In this document: one piece after another, positions 24,713 through 33,002 of the stretch | How positions within the stretch are numbered: the first letter of the stretch is position 1 | Layout: every line of letters starts with the position of its first letter | Source: Bog-756 sp963776225 | GTDB lineage: Bacteria > Actinomycetota > Acidimicrobiia > Acidimicrobiales > RAAP-2 | NCBI GenBank assembly: GCA_963776225.1 | Contig: CAVZLL010000003.1 | Span: forward strand, 992,001 to 1,056,000 | Length of the DNA stretch: 64,000 nucleotides | Direction of reading: 5' to 3' | Notes under the pieces: generated by a model | What the model was told of the DNA's origin: nothing | The model's input: the letters and a program-made list of their open reading frames with translations, nothing else | The model's database searches: none | Position numbers and translations under genes: made by a program

Positions 24713-25492
24713 TCAACCCTCGACCAGCAGGCCGCCGGCCGAGTCGGTGTCCAGGAAGAGCGTGGCGTGCGGAGTCTCCCGGAGGATCGACGCCGGACAG
24801 GAGGTCCCGACCGGGCCGTCGAGCGCGGCCCCCACCGCCGCCGCCTTCCGGGTCTCCGGGACGACGGCCAGCACACGCGCCGCGCGGAGCAGCGCGGGGA
24901 TGGTGACGGTCATGGCGAGCACCGGCACGTCTGCATCGGTGGCGAAGTGCCCTTCCCCCACCTGCTGCCGGCGGCATGCGGCGTCGAGCTCGACCACCTT
25001 CACGTCGAGCGGGTCGTCGAAGTCTGCGACGCCCGGGTCGTTGAACGCGAGATGGCCGTTCTCGCCGATCCCGAGGCAGCAGAGATCGAGCGGATGCGAG
25101 GCGAGGAGTCCGGCGTACCGTTCGCATTCGGGTTCCGGGTCGGCCCGACCGTCGAGGTAGTGGACCGCCCTCGGGCGGGCGGGCTCCTCGATCCGCTGGC
25201 GGATCCAGCGCTGGAAGCTCGCCGGATGGTCGGGACCGATGCCCACGTACTCGTCCATGTGGAAGACCACCACGTCACTCCACGGGATCCCCGCGGTGGG
25301 GTCGACCAGAGCGTCCACGAAGGCGAGCTGCGAGTTACCGGTCGCGAACATGGCGTGGGCCACGCCATGGCGCTCGACCGCCTCGCGGAGCACGGTTGCG
25401 GCCTCGTCGCGTGCCGCACGGGCCACGGCCGCGGCGTCGGGAAGGATCCGGACATCCGCCTGCTCCCGGTCGGTGCGTGTCCGTCCGCTCAT
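24713..25492 (-). CDS. nagB: Glucosamine-6-phosphate deaminase
   Basis: 259 residues. It converts glucosamine-6-phosphate to fructose-6-phosphate and ammonia in amino-sugar catabolism. Family motifs are present: ATGNSQLAFV (phosphate loop), FHMDEYVG with the catalytic Asp, SFQRWI, and CLGIGENGHLAFNDP with the catalytic His, then DADVPVLAMTVTIPAL and the C-terminal GPVGTSCPAS. ATG 25492 has a TAGAGT box six bases upstream. It diverges from a dehydrogenase operon across an intergenic inverted repeat that may be their common operator. No nagA is in the window. Confidence 0.9.
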   Translation of the reverse strand: MSGRTRTDREQADVRILPDAAAVARAARDEAATVLREAVERHGVAHAMFATGNSQLAFVDALVDPTAGIPWSDVVVFHMDEYVGIGPDHPASFQRWIRQRIEEPARPRAVHYLDGRADPEPECERYAGLLASHPLDLCCLGIGENGHLAFNDPGVADFDDPLDVKVVELDAACRRQQVGEGHFATDADVPVLAMTVTIPALLRAARVLAVVPETRKAAAVGAALDGPVGTSCPASILRETPHATLFLDTDSAGGLLVEG

Positions 25493-25498
25493 GCGGGC

Positions 25499-25504
25499 AC
25501 TCTA
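25499..25504 (-). promoter_or_regulatory. Leaderless -10 box for nagB
   Basis: TAGAGT on the minus strand ends six bases before ATG 25492. Confidence 0.5.
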
Positions 25505-25524
25505 GGGGACGGTGCACGTGGGGC

Positions 25525-25540
25525 GACGGTGCACACCGTC
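25525..25540. promoter_or_regulatory. Operator candidate between nagB and dehydrogenase operon
   Basis: GACGGTG-CA-CACCGTC is a perfect 7-base inverted repeat. A copy of its left half plus CAC (GACGGTGCAC) is repeated at 25508-25517, a 17-base periodicity. It lies between two facing TAGAGT boxes (25499-25504 minus, 25552-25557 plus), overlapping the expected -35 zone of the rightward promoter. A GntR/LacI-type regulator could therefore act on both units. Confidence 0.45.
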
Positions 25541-25551
25541 GGCCGCGGTCC

Positions 25552-25557
25552 TAGAGT
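25552..25557 (+). promoter_or_regulatory. -10 box upstream of dehydrogenase operon
   Basis: TAGAGT ends seven bases before a GTG at 25565 that is out of frame with the dehydrogenase, whose own start (25629) has a GGGGGAGG ribosome site. The mRNA would have a leader of about 64 bases. Confidence 0.45.
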
Positions 25558-25628
25558 GACGGCCGTGCCGGTGTCCGGGCGGGCACCGTCCGGTGTCCCG
25601 ACGTCGGCCGTACGGGGGAGGTGGCGTC

Positions 25629-26699
25629 GTGAGCGCACTACCGGAGACGATGCCGGTCGCGGTCTACCGCCGGCCGGGAGTGGTGGAGGTGGAGGAGCGC
25701 ACGGTGCCCGAGCCAGGACCCGGAGAGGTCCTGGTCGAGGTGGACCATTGCGGTATCTGCGGGTCGGACATCCACATGCTCCTCGAGGGATGGGCCGGCC
25801 GTCCCGGCCTGGTGGCCGGCCACGAGTTCAGCGGCACCGTCGCCGCGGTGGGCGACGGTGCCGGGGAGTGGGCACTCGGAGAACCGGTGGTCGGCGGTCC
25901 GTCACCGCGATGCGGTCGCTGCCGGCGCTGTCGTGAGGGGAGGCCGTCCCAGTGCGAAGAGCGGGGCTCGGTCATCGACAACCGGGACGGGGCGTTCGCC
26001 GGCTATGTGCTGGTCCGGGGGGACTCCCTGCTCCGCCGCCCGGCCGGGCTCACCGCTCGCGAGGCCGCGCTGGCCGAGCCGCTCGCCGTGGCGCTGCACG
26101 GCCTGACCCGGTCGGGTGTCGCACCGGGCGACTCGGTCATGGTGATCGGGGCGGGGCCGATCGGCGCCCTCTCGATCGCTGCACTGGTCGCACGCGGCAT
26201 CGGGCCGGTCATCGCGGTGGAACCGGCGGAGCGACGACGAAAGCTGGCCAGCGACCTCGGTGCCTCCGAGGTGCTGGATCCCGCCGCGCTCGAGACGTTT
26301 CCCGGCTGGGAGCCCGAGCGGATGGCCGAGCGCGCGGTGCACGTGGTGCTCGAGTGCTCGGGGAAGAAGGCCGCCATGGAGGCCGGGTTCCAGCAGTTGC
26401 GCCGCGGTGGCACCCTCGCTCTGGTCGGTGCAGGGATCGAACCTCCGACGTTGGATGCCAATCGCTGGATCCTCAACGAGCTCTCGGTGGTCGGCTCGTT
26501 CATCTACGACCTGGGTGGGTTCGACGACGCCCTGCAGATGCTGGCCTCGGACGGGTTCCCGACCGACCTGATCATCGAGGCCGAGGATGTTCCCCTCGAC
26601 GGCATCTCCGATGCGCTCTCCGGCCTCGCCGGCGGGAGGTTCGCCGGCAAGGTCATGGTGGTGCCACGCCTGTCCGACGGCACTGCGGACGACCGATGA
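25629..26699 (+). CDS. Zinc-dependent alcohol/polyol dehydrogenase (MDR, threonine-dehydrogenase-like)
   Basis: 356 residues. Zinc motifs: DHCGICGSDIHM, GLVAGHEFSG and the structural-zinc cysteines RCGRCRRCREGRPSQCEE. The Rossmann motif is VIGAGPIGAL near residue 175. It oxidises a secondary alcohol or polyol with NAD(P). GTG 25629 is preferred because it follows GGGGGAGG (about 25613-25622) and the upstream residues are not family-like. The stop overlaps the VOC gene start (ATGA), which in turn overlaps the LLM gene (GTGA), so the three products probably act together. Confidence 0.87.
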   Translation: MSALPETMPVAVYRRPGVVEVEERTVPEPGPGEVLVEVDHCGICGSDIHMLLEGWAGRPGLVAGHEFSGTVAAVGDGAGEWALGEPVVGGPSPRCGRCRRCREGRPSQCEERGSVIDNRDGAFAGYVLVRGDSLLRRPAGLTAREAALAEPLAVALHGLTRSGVAPGDSVMVIGAGPIGALSIAALVARGIGPVIAVEPAERRRKLASDLGASEVLDPAALETFPGWEPERMAERAVHVVLECSGKKAAMEAGFQQLRRGGTLALVGAGIEPPTLDANRWILNELSVVGSFIYDLGGFDDALQMLASDGFPTDLIIEAEDVPLDGISDALSGLAGGRFAGKVMVVPRLSDGTADDR

Positions 26700-27142
26700 C
26701 CCATCCCTTCTATCCGAGCGGCAACCCGCGGCTCAACCATGTCGCCATGAGCCTTCCCGCCGACCTGCTCGACCAGACCCACCGGGAGGAGATCTGCCGT
26801 TTCTACCGGGAGGTGTTCGGCTTCGAGGAGCTGGACATGATGACCCTCGACCGGCGTCGGCTGGTCCTCTCGTGCGTCCACTGGGACCAGTTCATGTTCC
26901 TGGTCTCCGAGGACGAGCCGATGCACTGTCCCCGGATGGACCACTTCGGCTTCGCCGTCGGCTCGCTGGCGGAGCTCACCGCCGCCCGGGACAGGGCGGC
27001 CGCCTTCCTCGCCGACGACGATCGGGTCGACCTGATCGACATCCGCATGGACGACCAGGGGGTGGTCAAGATCCACTCGTTCTACGTCGGGTACCTGCTC
27101 CCGATGATGTGCGAGGTCCAGTGGTGGGAGTTCACGTCGTGA
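26696..27142 (+). CDS. VOC (glyoxalase/dioxygenase-fold) family protein
   Basis: 148 residues of the vicinal-oxygen-chelate superfamily. The opening NPRLNHVAMSLPAD gives the first metal His, ICRFYREVFGFEEL the typical helix, HFGFAVGS the second-half strand, and CEVQWWEF the terminal Glu. There is one betaalphabetabetabeta pair set, as in lyases, epimerases and extradiol enzymes. ATG 26696 overlaps the dehydrogenase stop (ATGA) and its stop overlaps the LLM gene. The partner-specific function is unknown. Confidence 0.82.
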   Translation: MTHPFYPSGNPRLNHVAMSLPADLLDQTHREEICRFYREVFGFEELDMMTLDRRRLVLSCVHWDQFMFLVSEDEPMHCPRMDHFGFAVGSLAELTAARDRAAAFLADDDRVDLIDIRMDDQGVVKIHSFYVGYLLPMMCEVQWWEFTS

Positions 27143-28131
27143 CCGGTCCGCTCGAGATCGGCGTCTTCGTGCCCCAGGGCTGGAAGCTCGAGTACGAGGG
27201 CTGGAGCAGTTCCGACGCCTGGGCGCGGTCGGTCGAGCTCGCCCAGCTGGCCGAATCGCTCGGCTACGACCACCTGTGGGTCTACGACCACGTGGAGACC
27301 GTTCCCCTCCGGCGGCCGAGTCATGTGTTCGAGGCGTACACCATGCTGGCCGCGCTCTCGCAGCGGACGTCCGGGGTGGGTCTGGGCCAGCTGGTGACCT
27401 GCGCCTCGTACCGGAACGCCGGGCTGCTGGCCAAGGAGGCCGCCTGCATCGACGTCTACTCGGGCGGGCGGTTGATCCTCGGCCTGGGCGCGGGCTGGTT
27501 CCACGAGGAGTACCACTCCTACGGGTACGTGTACCCGCCCGATCGCGAACGCCTCGCAGTCCTCGACGAGACCATCGAGGTGGTCCGACGGCTGTGGTCC
27601 GAGGAGACCGTCACCTATCAGGGCGACCACCTCCGCGTCGACGACGCCTACTGCGAGCCGAAGCCCGTCCAGCGCCTCCCGCCCATCCTGGTCGGCGGCG
27701 GGGGAGAGCGGGTCACCCTGCGCATCGCCGCGCGTCGTGCGGATCTCACCAACTGGCAGGTCGGACTCGAGGGGTTCGAGCGCAAGTCGGGCATCCTGGA
27801 ACGGTTCTGTGAGGAGGCAGGGAGGCCCTTCGAGGCGATCACCCGGACCCACGGGCCGGACTGCCGGATCTTCGACACCGAGGCCGAGACCGTCGCCTGG
27901 ACCGAGTCGGAGGCCGGCGGGGACCTCTGGGGGCACACCGCTCCTGCCGCCTACCGTGCCGACAACCTGGTCGGAACCGTCGAGCAGGTGGCCGAGAAGA
28001 CCCAGGCGTTCGTCGACGCGGGGTGCCGCGGCCTCATCCTGTGGCTGCGCGACTATCCCTCCGACGAGACGCTCCGCCGCTTCATGAGCGAGGTCGTCCC
28101 GCTGCTCCGCGTCCCCGCTCTCCAGAGCTGA
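27139..28131 (+). CDS. LLM class F420/flavin-dependent oxidoreductase
   Basis: 330-residue luciferase-like TIM barrel. Seen: IGVFVPQGWK opening, LAESLGYDHLWVYDHV, the LAALSQRTSGVGLGQLV strand, GRLILGLGAGWFHEEY, PPILVGGGGERVTL and the C-terminal AFVDAGCRGLILWL. Such enzymes use F420 or FMN to oxidise alcohols or reduce imines and other substrates. GTG 27139 overlaps the VOC stop. It is the third gene of the dehydrogenase/VOC/LLM operon, followed by a convergent gene after 47 bases. Confidence 0.88.
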   Translation: MTGPLEIGVFVPQGWKLEYEGWSSSDAWARSVELAQLAESLGYDHLWVYDHVETVPLRRPSHVFEAYTMLAALSQRTSGVGLGQLVTCASYRNAGLLAKEAACIDVYSGGRLILGLGAGWFHEEYHSYGYVYPPDRERLAVLDETIEVVRRLWSEETVTYQGDHLRVDDAYCEPKPVQRLPPILVGGGGERVTLRIAARRADLTNWQVGLEGFERKSGILERFCEEAGRPFEAITRTHGPDCRIFDTEAETVAWTESEAGGDLWGHTAPAAYRADNLVGTVEQVAEKTQAFVDAGCRGLILWLRDYPSDETLRRFMSEVVPLLRVPALQS

Positions 28132-28178
28132 GGTCCGGCGGGGGGTCGCCGGCCGCGACGCTGCTCCCGAGCACGGTC

Positions 28179-29402
28179 TCACCACCGAGTGGGGATCGGG
28201 CTCCTCTCGATCACCACGGGCTCCGCCCGGCCTCGGTGCCGCCACCCCCGGAGCTCCACGGCACTCCAGACCAGCAAGGTGAGAAACGTCCACGCCGGCA
28301 GCACCGCGTCGAGGGCATCACCCGCTCCTCCCGTGGAGACCCACCAGTAGGGGGTGATCACGGTGAGCGCGACGATTCCCCACAACATGGTGCGGACCAC
28401 CTGTTCCGTCTCGTGTCGGCGCGGGCCGACGAGCATCGGCGGGATCAGGATCACCCAGATCCAGTGGTGGGTCCACGAAATGGGACTGATCAGGAGTCCC
28501 CCCAGAGCAACGGCGACGATGGCGAAGGACTGCCGCCGGGTGTCGACGCACCGCCAGGCGACGAAGGTTCCGACCACGGCCGTCGCCAGTGAGAGGACGA
28601 GCCACGCCGGTGTCGACCCGGCGGTGGGGAACGGTGGCCGATGGACCACGGCGTACCAGGACTGGTTGCCGCCGTAGGACACAGTTCCCACCCGGGCAGG
28701 GTGGATCACGTCCTGGTGCCAGTATTCGTGGGACAGGTGGGGCCAGAGGAGCCAGGCGATCCCCGTGCAGGCCGCGAAGGACCCGAGCGCCCGACAGGCG
28801 GATCGCCACTCACGACGGACGAGGAAGACCACGACGAACAGCAGGGGGGTCAGTTTGATCGCGGCGGCGACACCCGTTGCGATCCCGCGGGCGTACGACG
28901 GCACCACCAGGAGGTCGGCGACCACCAGGAAGAGGAGGACGAACTCGACCTGGCCGTAGTCGACCCCGCTCCTCGCCGGTTCGAGCGCGATCATCGACAC
29001 ACACGCCCACGCAAAGGAGCCGCACCAGAGCGTCGGTCCACCGGCGAATCCCCGGTCCTCGAGCACGATCGCCACCGCGGCGGCGGTCGCTGCGACGCTC
29101 AGTCCCCACAGGAGCCACTGGCTGAGGACGAACGACCCCCACGTCAGCGAGGAGAGGACAGCCAGTGCGAACGGGGGGTAGGTGAACGGGAGGTGGCTCC
29201 CGGTGAAGCTCAGCAGATACGGATCGCGGCCGTCGAGCCAGGCGGTGACCGACGCGCGGTACACCCGCAGGTCGAGTCCGTACCGGCGTCCCCACACCGC
29301 GAGATAGACACAGAGGGCGCCGCCGGCGACGATCGCCACGAGCAGAAGGCCGCGTTGCCCGGCGTCGCGGCGGGACCGGGTCGATCCCACCGGAGGCGTC
29401 AC
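28179..29402 (-). CDS. GT87 family polyprenol-phosphate-dependent glycosyltransferase, membrane protein
   Basis: 407 residues with about ten membrane spans. It resembles the GT87/DUF2029 alpha-mannosyltransferases (PimE-like) that use polyprenyl-phosphomannose on the outer face of the membrane. The family region WLDGRDPYLLSF (with the catalytic-loop Asp) and TYPPFALAVLSSL is clear; PISWTHHWIW occurs in the second half. GTG 29402 overlaps the acyl-CoA ligase stop (GTGA), which rejects the longer frame upstream. Coupling to a ligase is odd for a glycan gene and may reflect lipid-linked glycosylation. Confidence 0.8.
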   Translation of the reverse strand: MTPPVGSTRSRRDAGQRGLLLVAIVAGGALCVYLAVWGRRYGLDLRVYRASVTAWLDGRDPYLLSFTGSHLPFTYPPFALAVLSSLTWGSFVLSQWLLWGLSVAATAAAVAIVLEDRGFAGGPTLWCGSFAWACVSMIALEPARSGVDYGQVEFVLLFLVVADLLVVPSYARGIATGVAAAIKLTPLLFVVVFLVRREWRSACRALGSFAACTGIAWLLWPHLSHEYWHQDVIHPARVGTVSYGGNQSWYAVVHRPPFPTAGSTPAWLVLSLATAVVGTFVAWRCVDTRRQSFAIVAVALGGLLISPISWTHHWIWVILIPPMLVGPRRHETEQVVRTMLWGIVALTVITPYWWVSTGGAGDALDAVLPAWTFLTLLVWSAVELRGWRHRGRAEPVVIERSPIPTRW

Positions 29403-31069
29403 CGTTCCGCTGCCTCTTCGCGCAGCTGCTGGCGCAGCGCTTCCTTCTTCACCTTGCCGGACGGGGTCCGGGGCAGTGCCTCGACGACCCGGAGCTGCTC
29501 GGGCCATTTCTGACGAGCCAGACCGGCTTCGTCCAGCCGCCGGCGCATGCCGGCCAGGTCGACCGGGCCGCCCTCGGGCGTCAAGCGCACGAAGGCGCAG
29601 GCCTGTTCGCCCAAGCTGGCGTGGGGTGCCGCCACGACGGCCACTTCGGCCACCCCGTCCATCGCCGCCAGCTGCTCCTCGACCTCGGCGGCGCTGATGT
29701 TCTCGCCTCCCCGGATGATCACGTCCTTCTTGCGGTCGGTGATCGTCAAGTACCCCGACTCGTCGAGGACCCCGATGTCCTCGGTGCGGTACCACCCCTG
29801 GTCGTCGAAGAGAGCGGCCGTGAGGTCGGGGTCGGTGTATCCCATGCAGCAGTCCGGCCCCCGGGACCAGATCTCCCCCGGCTCGCCGGTGCCGACCGGT
29901 TCGCCCCGGTCGTCGAGCAACCGGATCTCCACCCCCGCCAGCAGGTGCCCGTCGGTGTGCAGACGGAGCGGCTCGGGGTCGGTGTGGTAGGAGCCGGTCA
30001 CCGAGGGGTGCTCGGTGGAGCCGTACATCCGGACGATGGAGATCCCGAGGCCCGCGGCGCGCTCGGCGACCGCCCCCGGCACTGCGGCGCCGCCGAGTCC
30101 CACGCTGCGCATCAGGTCGAGGTGCTCGTCGGTGCGGTCGGGATGGTCGAGCAGGCTGGTGAGGAAGTAGGTGGCACCCGAGCCGCAGGCCAACCCGAAT
30201 TCCTTCATCAGTGCGAGGATGCGGGTCGGGTCCCAGACGTCGATCAGGTGCACCGGGTTGCCCTTCAGCACGGGGATCAGGAGGGCGCCCAGCATGCCCA
30301 TGGCATGGCCGACCGGTGCCCCGGTGAGGGTCGGCCGGTCGAGGGCCGCGTTCATCTCACCGAGCTGGCGGACCTCGAACCCGATGGTGCGATGGGAGTG
30401 GATGACTCCCTTGGGATCGGCCGTGGTGCCCGAGGTGTAGGCGACGATGGCGGCCGAGCCGGGGTCCACGGGGAGTGGTCCGTCGAGCGGCGTCCCGGTC
30501 GCCTCGAGCTCGTCGAAGGCCACCAGGCCGCGGGGGAGCGGTCCGGCCGGGGCACCCACGACGGCGACCGTGTGGACGTCCGTCAGTGCGTCCTCCATCT
30601 GGGGGAGACCGGCCAGGTAGTCGGTGCGGCCGAACCCTGCCGGTGTGACCAGCACGCGCACCCCCGTGCGCCGAAGGATGTACCCAACCTCCTTGGGCCC
30701 GTAGAAGTGGACGATCGGGACGATCACCGCACCCAGGAGCGCGCCCGCGTAGAAGGTGACCGCCGCTTCGACCCAGTTCGGGAGTTGGAACGCCACCGCG
30801 TCCCCCGGGCCGACCCCGCGCTCGCGGAGTGCTCCGGCGAGGCGCCGCGCCCGCTCGGCCACCCCACCGAAGGTGCCCGTCCACGGCCGCTGGTCCGAGT
30901 GGATCCGGAAGACCTGTCCGGCGTGGGCCCGCAGGGCACCGTCGAGTTGCTCGCCGAGGGTGCGGTCGTCCCAATGACCTGCCGCGACCCAACGGTTCGC
31001 GAGCGCGGAGGGCACCGTGCGGAGCGACCACCCCGCCGACGCCGGCGTCGGATCGGGCGTCAGGCCCAT
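29399..31069 (-). CDS. AMP-binding acyl-CoA ligase
   Basis: 556 residues of the acyl/aryl-CoA synthetase family (ANL). Motifs: AYTSGTTADPKGVIHSH (A3 phosphate loop), MYGSTEHPSVTGSY (A5), YRTEDIG (A7), TITDRKKDVIIRGGENIS (A8 hinge) and the acyl-activating Lys in RTPSGKVKKEAL (A10). It activates a carboxylate with ATP and CoA; similarity in style is to cyclohexanecarboxylate/medium-chain ligases. ATG 31069 (MGLTPDPT) is chosen because the frame further upstream is Arg/Gly-rich. It is translationally coupled to the GT87 gene. Confidence 0.88.
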   Translation of the reverse strand: MGLTPDPTPASAGWSLRTVPSALANRWVAAGHWDDRTLGEQLDGALRAHAGQVFRIHSDQRPWTGTFGGVAERARRLAGALRERGVGPGDAVAFQLPNWVEAAVTFYAGALLGAVIVPIVHFYGPKEVGYILRRTGVRVLVTPAGFGRTDYLAGLPQMEDALTDVHTVAVVGAPAGPLPRGLVAFDELEATGTPLDGPLPVDPGSAAIVAYTSGTTADPKGVIHSHRTIGFEVRQLGEMNAALDRPTLTGAPVGHAMGMLGALLIPVLKGNPVHLIDVWDPTRILALMKEFGLACGSGATYFLTSLLDHPDRTDEHLDLMRSVGLGGAAVPGAVAERAAGLGISIVRMYGSTEHPSVTGSYHTDPEPLRLHTDGHLLAGVEIRLLDDRGEPVGTGEPGEIWSRGPDCCMGYTDPDLTAALFDDQGWYRTEDIGVLDESGYLTITDRKKDVIIRGGENISAAEVEEQLAAMDGVAEVAVVAAPHASLGEQACAFVRLTPEGGPVDLAGMRRRLDEAGLARQKWPEQLRVVEALPRTPSGKVKKEALRQQLREEAAER

Positions 31070-31283
31070 CGAGGTGCCGCCCGCCCGGCCTCCCGCCGAC
31101 GCCCGGGAGACGGCTCGCGGTCGACGTCCTCGACCTCCATGGAGCCCACCACGATCATCGCGTCGTCGTCCTTTCCCCGGACTGACCACGGGGTGTACCG
31201 TCCTGGGTCCGGTGACCCTGCACACTACGACGACCGGTACCGGCCCGACCCGCGACGGGGACCGGCCGGTGGGGGGACAGGCC

Positions 31284-31673
31284 ATGGAACGTTCGGGATA
31301 CCTCGACCGACCCGATTACCGGGTGGACATCCTGGCCCGCCGGAACCGGGTCACCGTGACGGTCGGGGATCTCACACTCGCCGACAGTGTGCGGTGTCTG
31401 CTGGTGGACGAACAGGACCACGGGCTCGTGTTCTACTTCCCACCGGACGACGTCCGGCTCGACCTGCTGACCCCGGTCGACCGGACCAGCGTCTGTCCGT
31501 TCAAGGGGGTGGCCACCTACCGGCGACTCGTCCACGAGGGGATGGAGGTCCTGGCCTGGAGCTATCCGGACCCGCATCCCGAGGTTGCCCGGCTCGGCGA
31601 CTATCTCGCCTTCTACCAGGACGTGGCGCACGTGCGGGTGGGTGCGGCCGACCCGGCGGTCTCCGGGCGGTGA
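31284..31673 (+). CDS. DUF427 domain protein
   Basis: 129 residues with the DUF427 core: RVDILARRNRVTVTVGD, TSVCPFKGVATYRRL (the conserved CP-K-G-A/x-Y motif), and WSYPDPHPEVARLGDYLAFY near the end. The function of the family is unknown. ATG 31284 follows GGTGGGGGGACAGG, a G-rich ribosome site; GTG 31212 is an in-frame alternative. Its stop overlaps the start of the thioesterase gene (GTGA), so both products are made together. Confidence 0.85.
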   Translation: MERSGYLDRPDYRVDILARRNRVTVTVGDLTLADSVRCLLVDEQDHGLVFYFPPDDVRLDLLTPVDRTSVCPFKGVATYRRLVHEGMEVLAWSYPDPHPEVARLGDYLAFYQDVAHVRVGAADPAVSGR

Positions 31674-32587
31674 GCGCCGGACGCGGGACCGCAGCGGGAG
31701 GGTCGAGCCTCACCCGGATGCTCGAGATCTTCGACGTGGCGGAGGTCGGCGGTGACCGCGCCGGGACCCCTGCCATGGCCGGGCAGCCCCGCTTCGTCGG
31801 TGGCAGCGACGGCGGAGCCCGCAGGGTGGTGGACGGCAGTCAGCTGCTGGCCCAGTCGGTGGTCGCCGCGTCGAAGGTGATGAGCGGCCATACCGTCCAC
31901 TCGGCCCACGCCGTGTTCACCCGGGCGGTGGACGACGTCCGCCCCGTCTGGTTCTCCGTGGACGTGACCCACAGCGGGCGCACCTTCGGGGGCGCCGTGG
32001 TGACCGTCGGCCAGGACGACCGCAGATGTGCCTCGGTCAGCCTGCTCCTCGACGTGACCCACCCCGACGTGATCCTCCACGGGGCGCGGATGCCCGAGGT
32101 CGGGACGCCGGCCGATGCGGTCGAGATCGCCATGCCACTGGACGGCCGGGAGGTGCGACTGGTGGGCGTGGCTGATCCGAACGACCCCGAGGAGGTCGGC
32201 CCCGCGGTCCTCGACGCATGGGTTCGCTACGACACCGTGCCCGACAGGTCCGACCTGGCCCGCGCCCTCCTCGCCCACTTCACCGGCCATCTCTCGATCT
32301 CGGCCACCATGCGCGGTCACCGCGCCATCGGAACGTCGCAGGCCCACCGCACCGTGTCGACGGCGGTGATGAGCATCTCCATCGTCTTCCACGAGCCGGT
32401 GGCGTGGAAGGACTGGCTGCTCTACCACCACGAGAGCACCCAGGTCGGCGGGGGCATGTCGTACGTACGCGGCCAGATCTTCACCGAGGAGGGTGCACTG
32501 CTGGCCTCGTTCGCCCAGGAGGGGATGATCCGTCCCTTCCAGGAGGGGGCCGGTGCGCCCACCATGCCCGGCGAGGCCGTCCTGTGA
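31670..32587 (+). CDS. tesB: Acyl-CoA thioesterase II (TesB-like, double hot-dog)
   Basis: 305 residues with the double hot-dog organisation of TesB: N-terminal SLTRMLEIFDV, VVDGSQLLAQSVVAASK, the HSAHAVFTRAVDD strand, then a second unit with FTGHLSISATMRGH, ISIVFHEPVAWKDWLLY and SYVRGQIFTEEGALLASFAQEGMIR (the conserved Q-E-G tail). It hydrolyses acyl-CoA to free acid and CoA. GTG 31670 overlaps the DUF427 stop. It is followed by the deleted LLM gene. Confidence 0.85.
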   Translation: MSAGRGTAAGGSSLTRMLEIFDVAEVGGDRAGTPAMAGQPRFVGGSDGGARRVVDGSQLLAQSVVAASKVMSGHTVHSAHAVFTRAVDDVRPVWFSVDVTHSGRTFGGAVVTVGQDDRRCASVSLLLDVTHPDVILHGARMPEVGTPADAVEIAMPLDGREVRLVGVADPNDPEEVGPAVLDAWVRYDTVPDRSDLARALLAHFTGHLSISATMRGHRAIGTSQAHRTVSTAVMSISIVFHEPVAWKDWLLYHHESTQVGGGMSYVRGQIFTEEGALLASFAQEGMIRPFQEGAGAPTMPGEAVL

Positions 32588-32627
32588 TCCTCGGTTCTCT
32601 CCGCGACCGTCGATCGGCGGGTGCGGG

Positions 32628-32785
32628 GTGAAGTTCGCGATCTCCCTCGGGGTGCTCAACCCCACGGCCTGGGTGGCGGTGACCGAGGAGGCCGACCGGC
32701 TCGGCTCTTCGTGCGGCCCTGGCAACGCACCTCGGGCGCAATCGACGGGATCCGGCGGTTCGCCGAGGAGTTCCTGGCCGTCTGA
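32628..32785 (+). pseudogene. LLM class oxidoreductase reduced to its two ends by internal deletion
   Basis: GTG 32628 opens VKFAISLGVLNPTAWVAVTE..., a typical N-terminus of an F420-type luciferase-like enzyme, reaching EADRLG. At about 32703 the sequence jumps, in another frame, to LFVRPWQRTSGAIDGIRRFA... and ends at TGA 32783-32785, which is a typical C-terminus of the same family. The roughly 250 central codons are missing. It is a dead gene with both ends still recognisable, lying between the thioesterase and DMT genes. Confidence 0.6.
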
Positions 32786-32861
32786 CCGGCAGGTGCCAGG
32801 CGCCGGAGAGCCCGGCGGTCCCGTGCCGGGCCGGACGCGTCCGGGCGGGACACCCTCCCCC

Positions 32862-32867
32862 TAGTAT
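32862..32867 (+). promoter_or_regulatory. -10 box upstream of DMT transporter
   Basis: TAGTAT lies in CCCCCTAGTATGGG. Transcription would start near 32874, leaving a leader of about 130 bases before GTG 33003. Confidence 0.35.
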
Positions 32868-32921
32868 GGGCCGGGCGGGGAGCACGGCGGCGGAGCTCGT
32901 GACAAGGAGGCGCACAGTCCA

Positions 32922-32996
32922 GTGCCAGATCATGACGTGTCCAGGCGGCCGGGCGGCGGCGAGGGCACCGATACCGCCCGTCCCGGATCGGGGTAG
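32922..32996 (+). CDS. Possible 24-codon leader ORF with strong ribosome site
   Basis: AAGGAGG at about 32904-32910 precedes GTG 32922 by eleven bases. The frame (opening VPDHDVSRRPGG) ends at TAG 32994-32996, six bases before the DMT start. The peptide is hydrophilic and unlike any family I know. It may be a coupling leader or an accidental frame; the strong ribosome site is the only real support. Confidence 0.25.
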   Translation: MPDHDVSRRPGGGEGTDTARPGSG

Positions 32997-33002
32997 TCGG
33001 CG

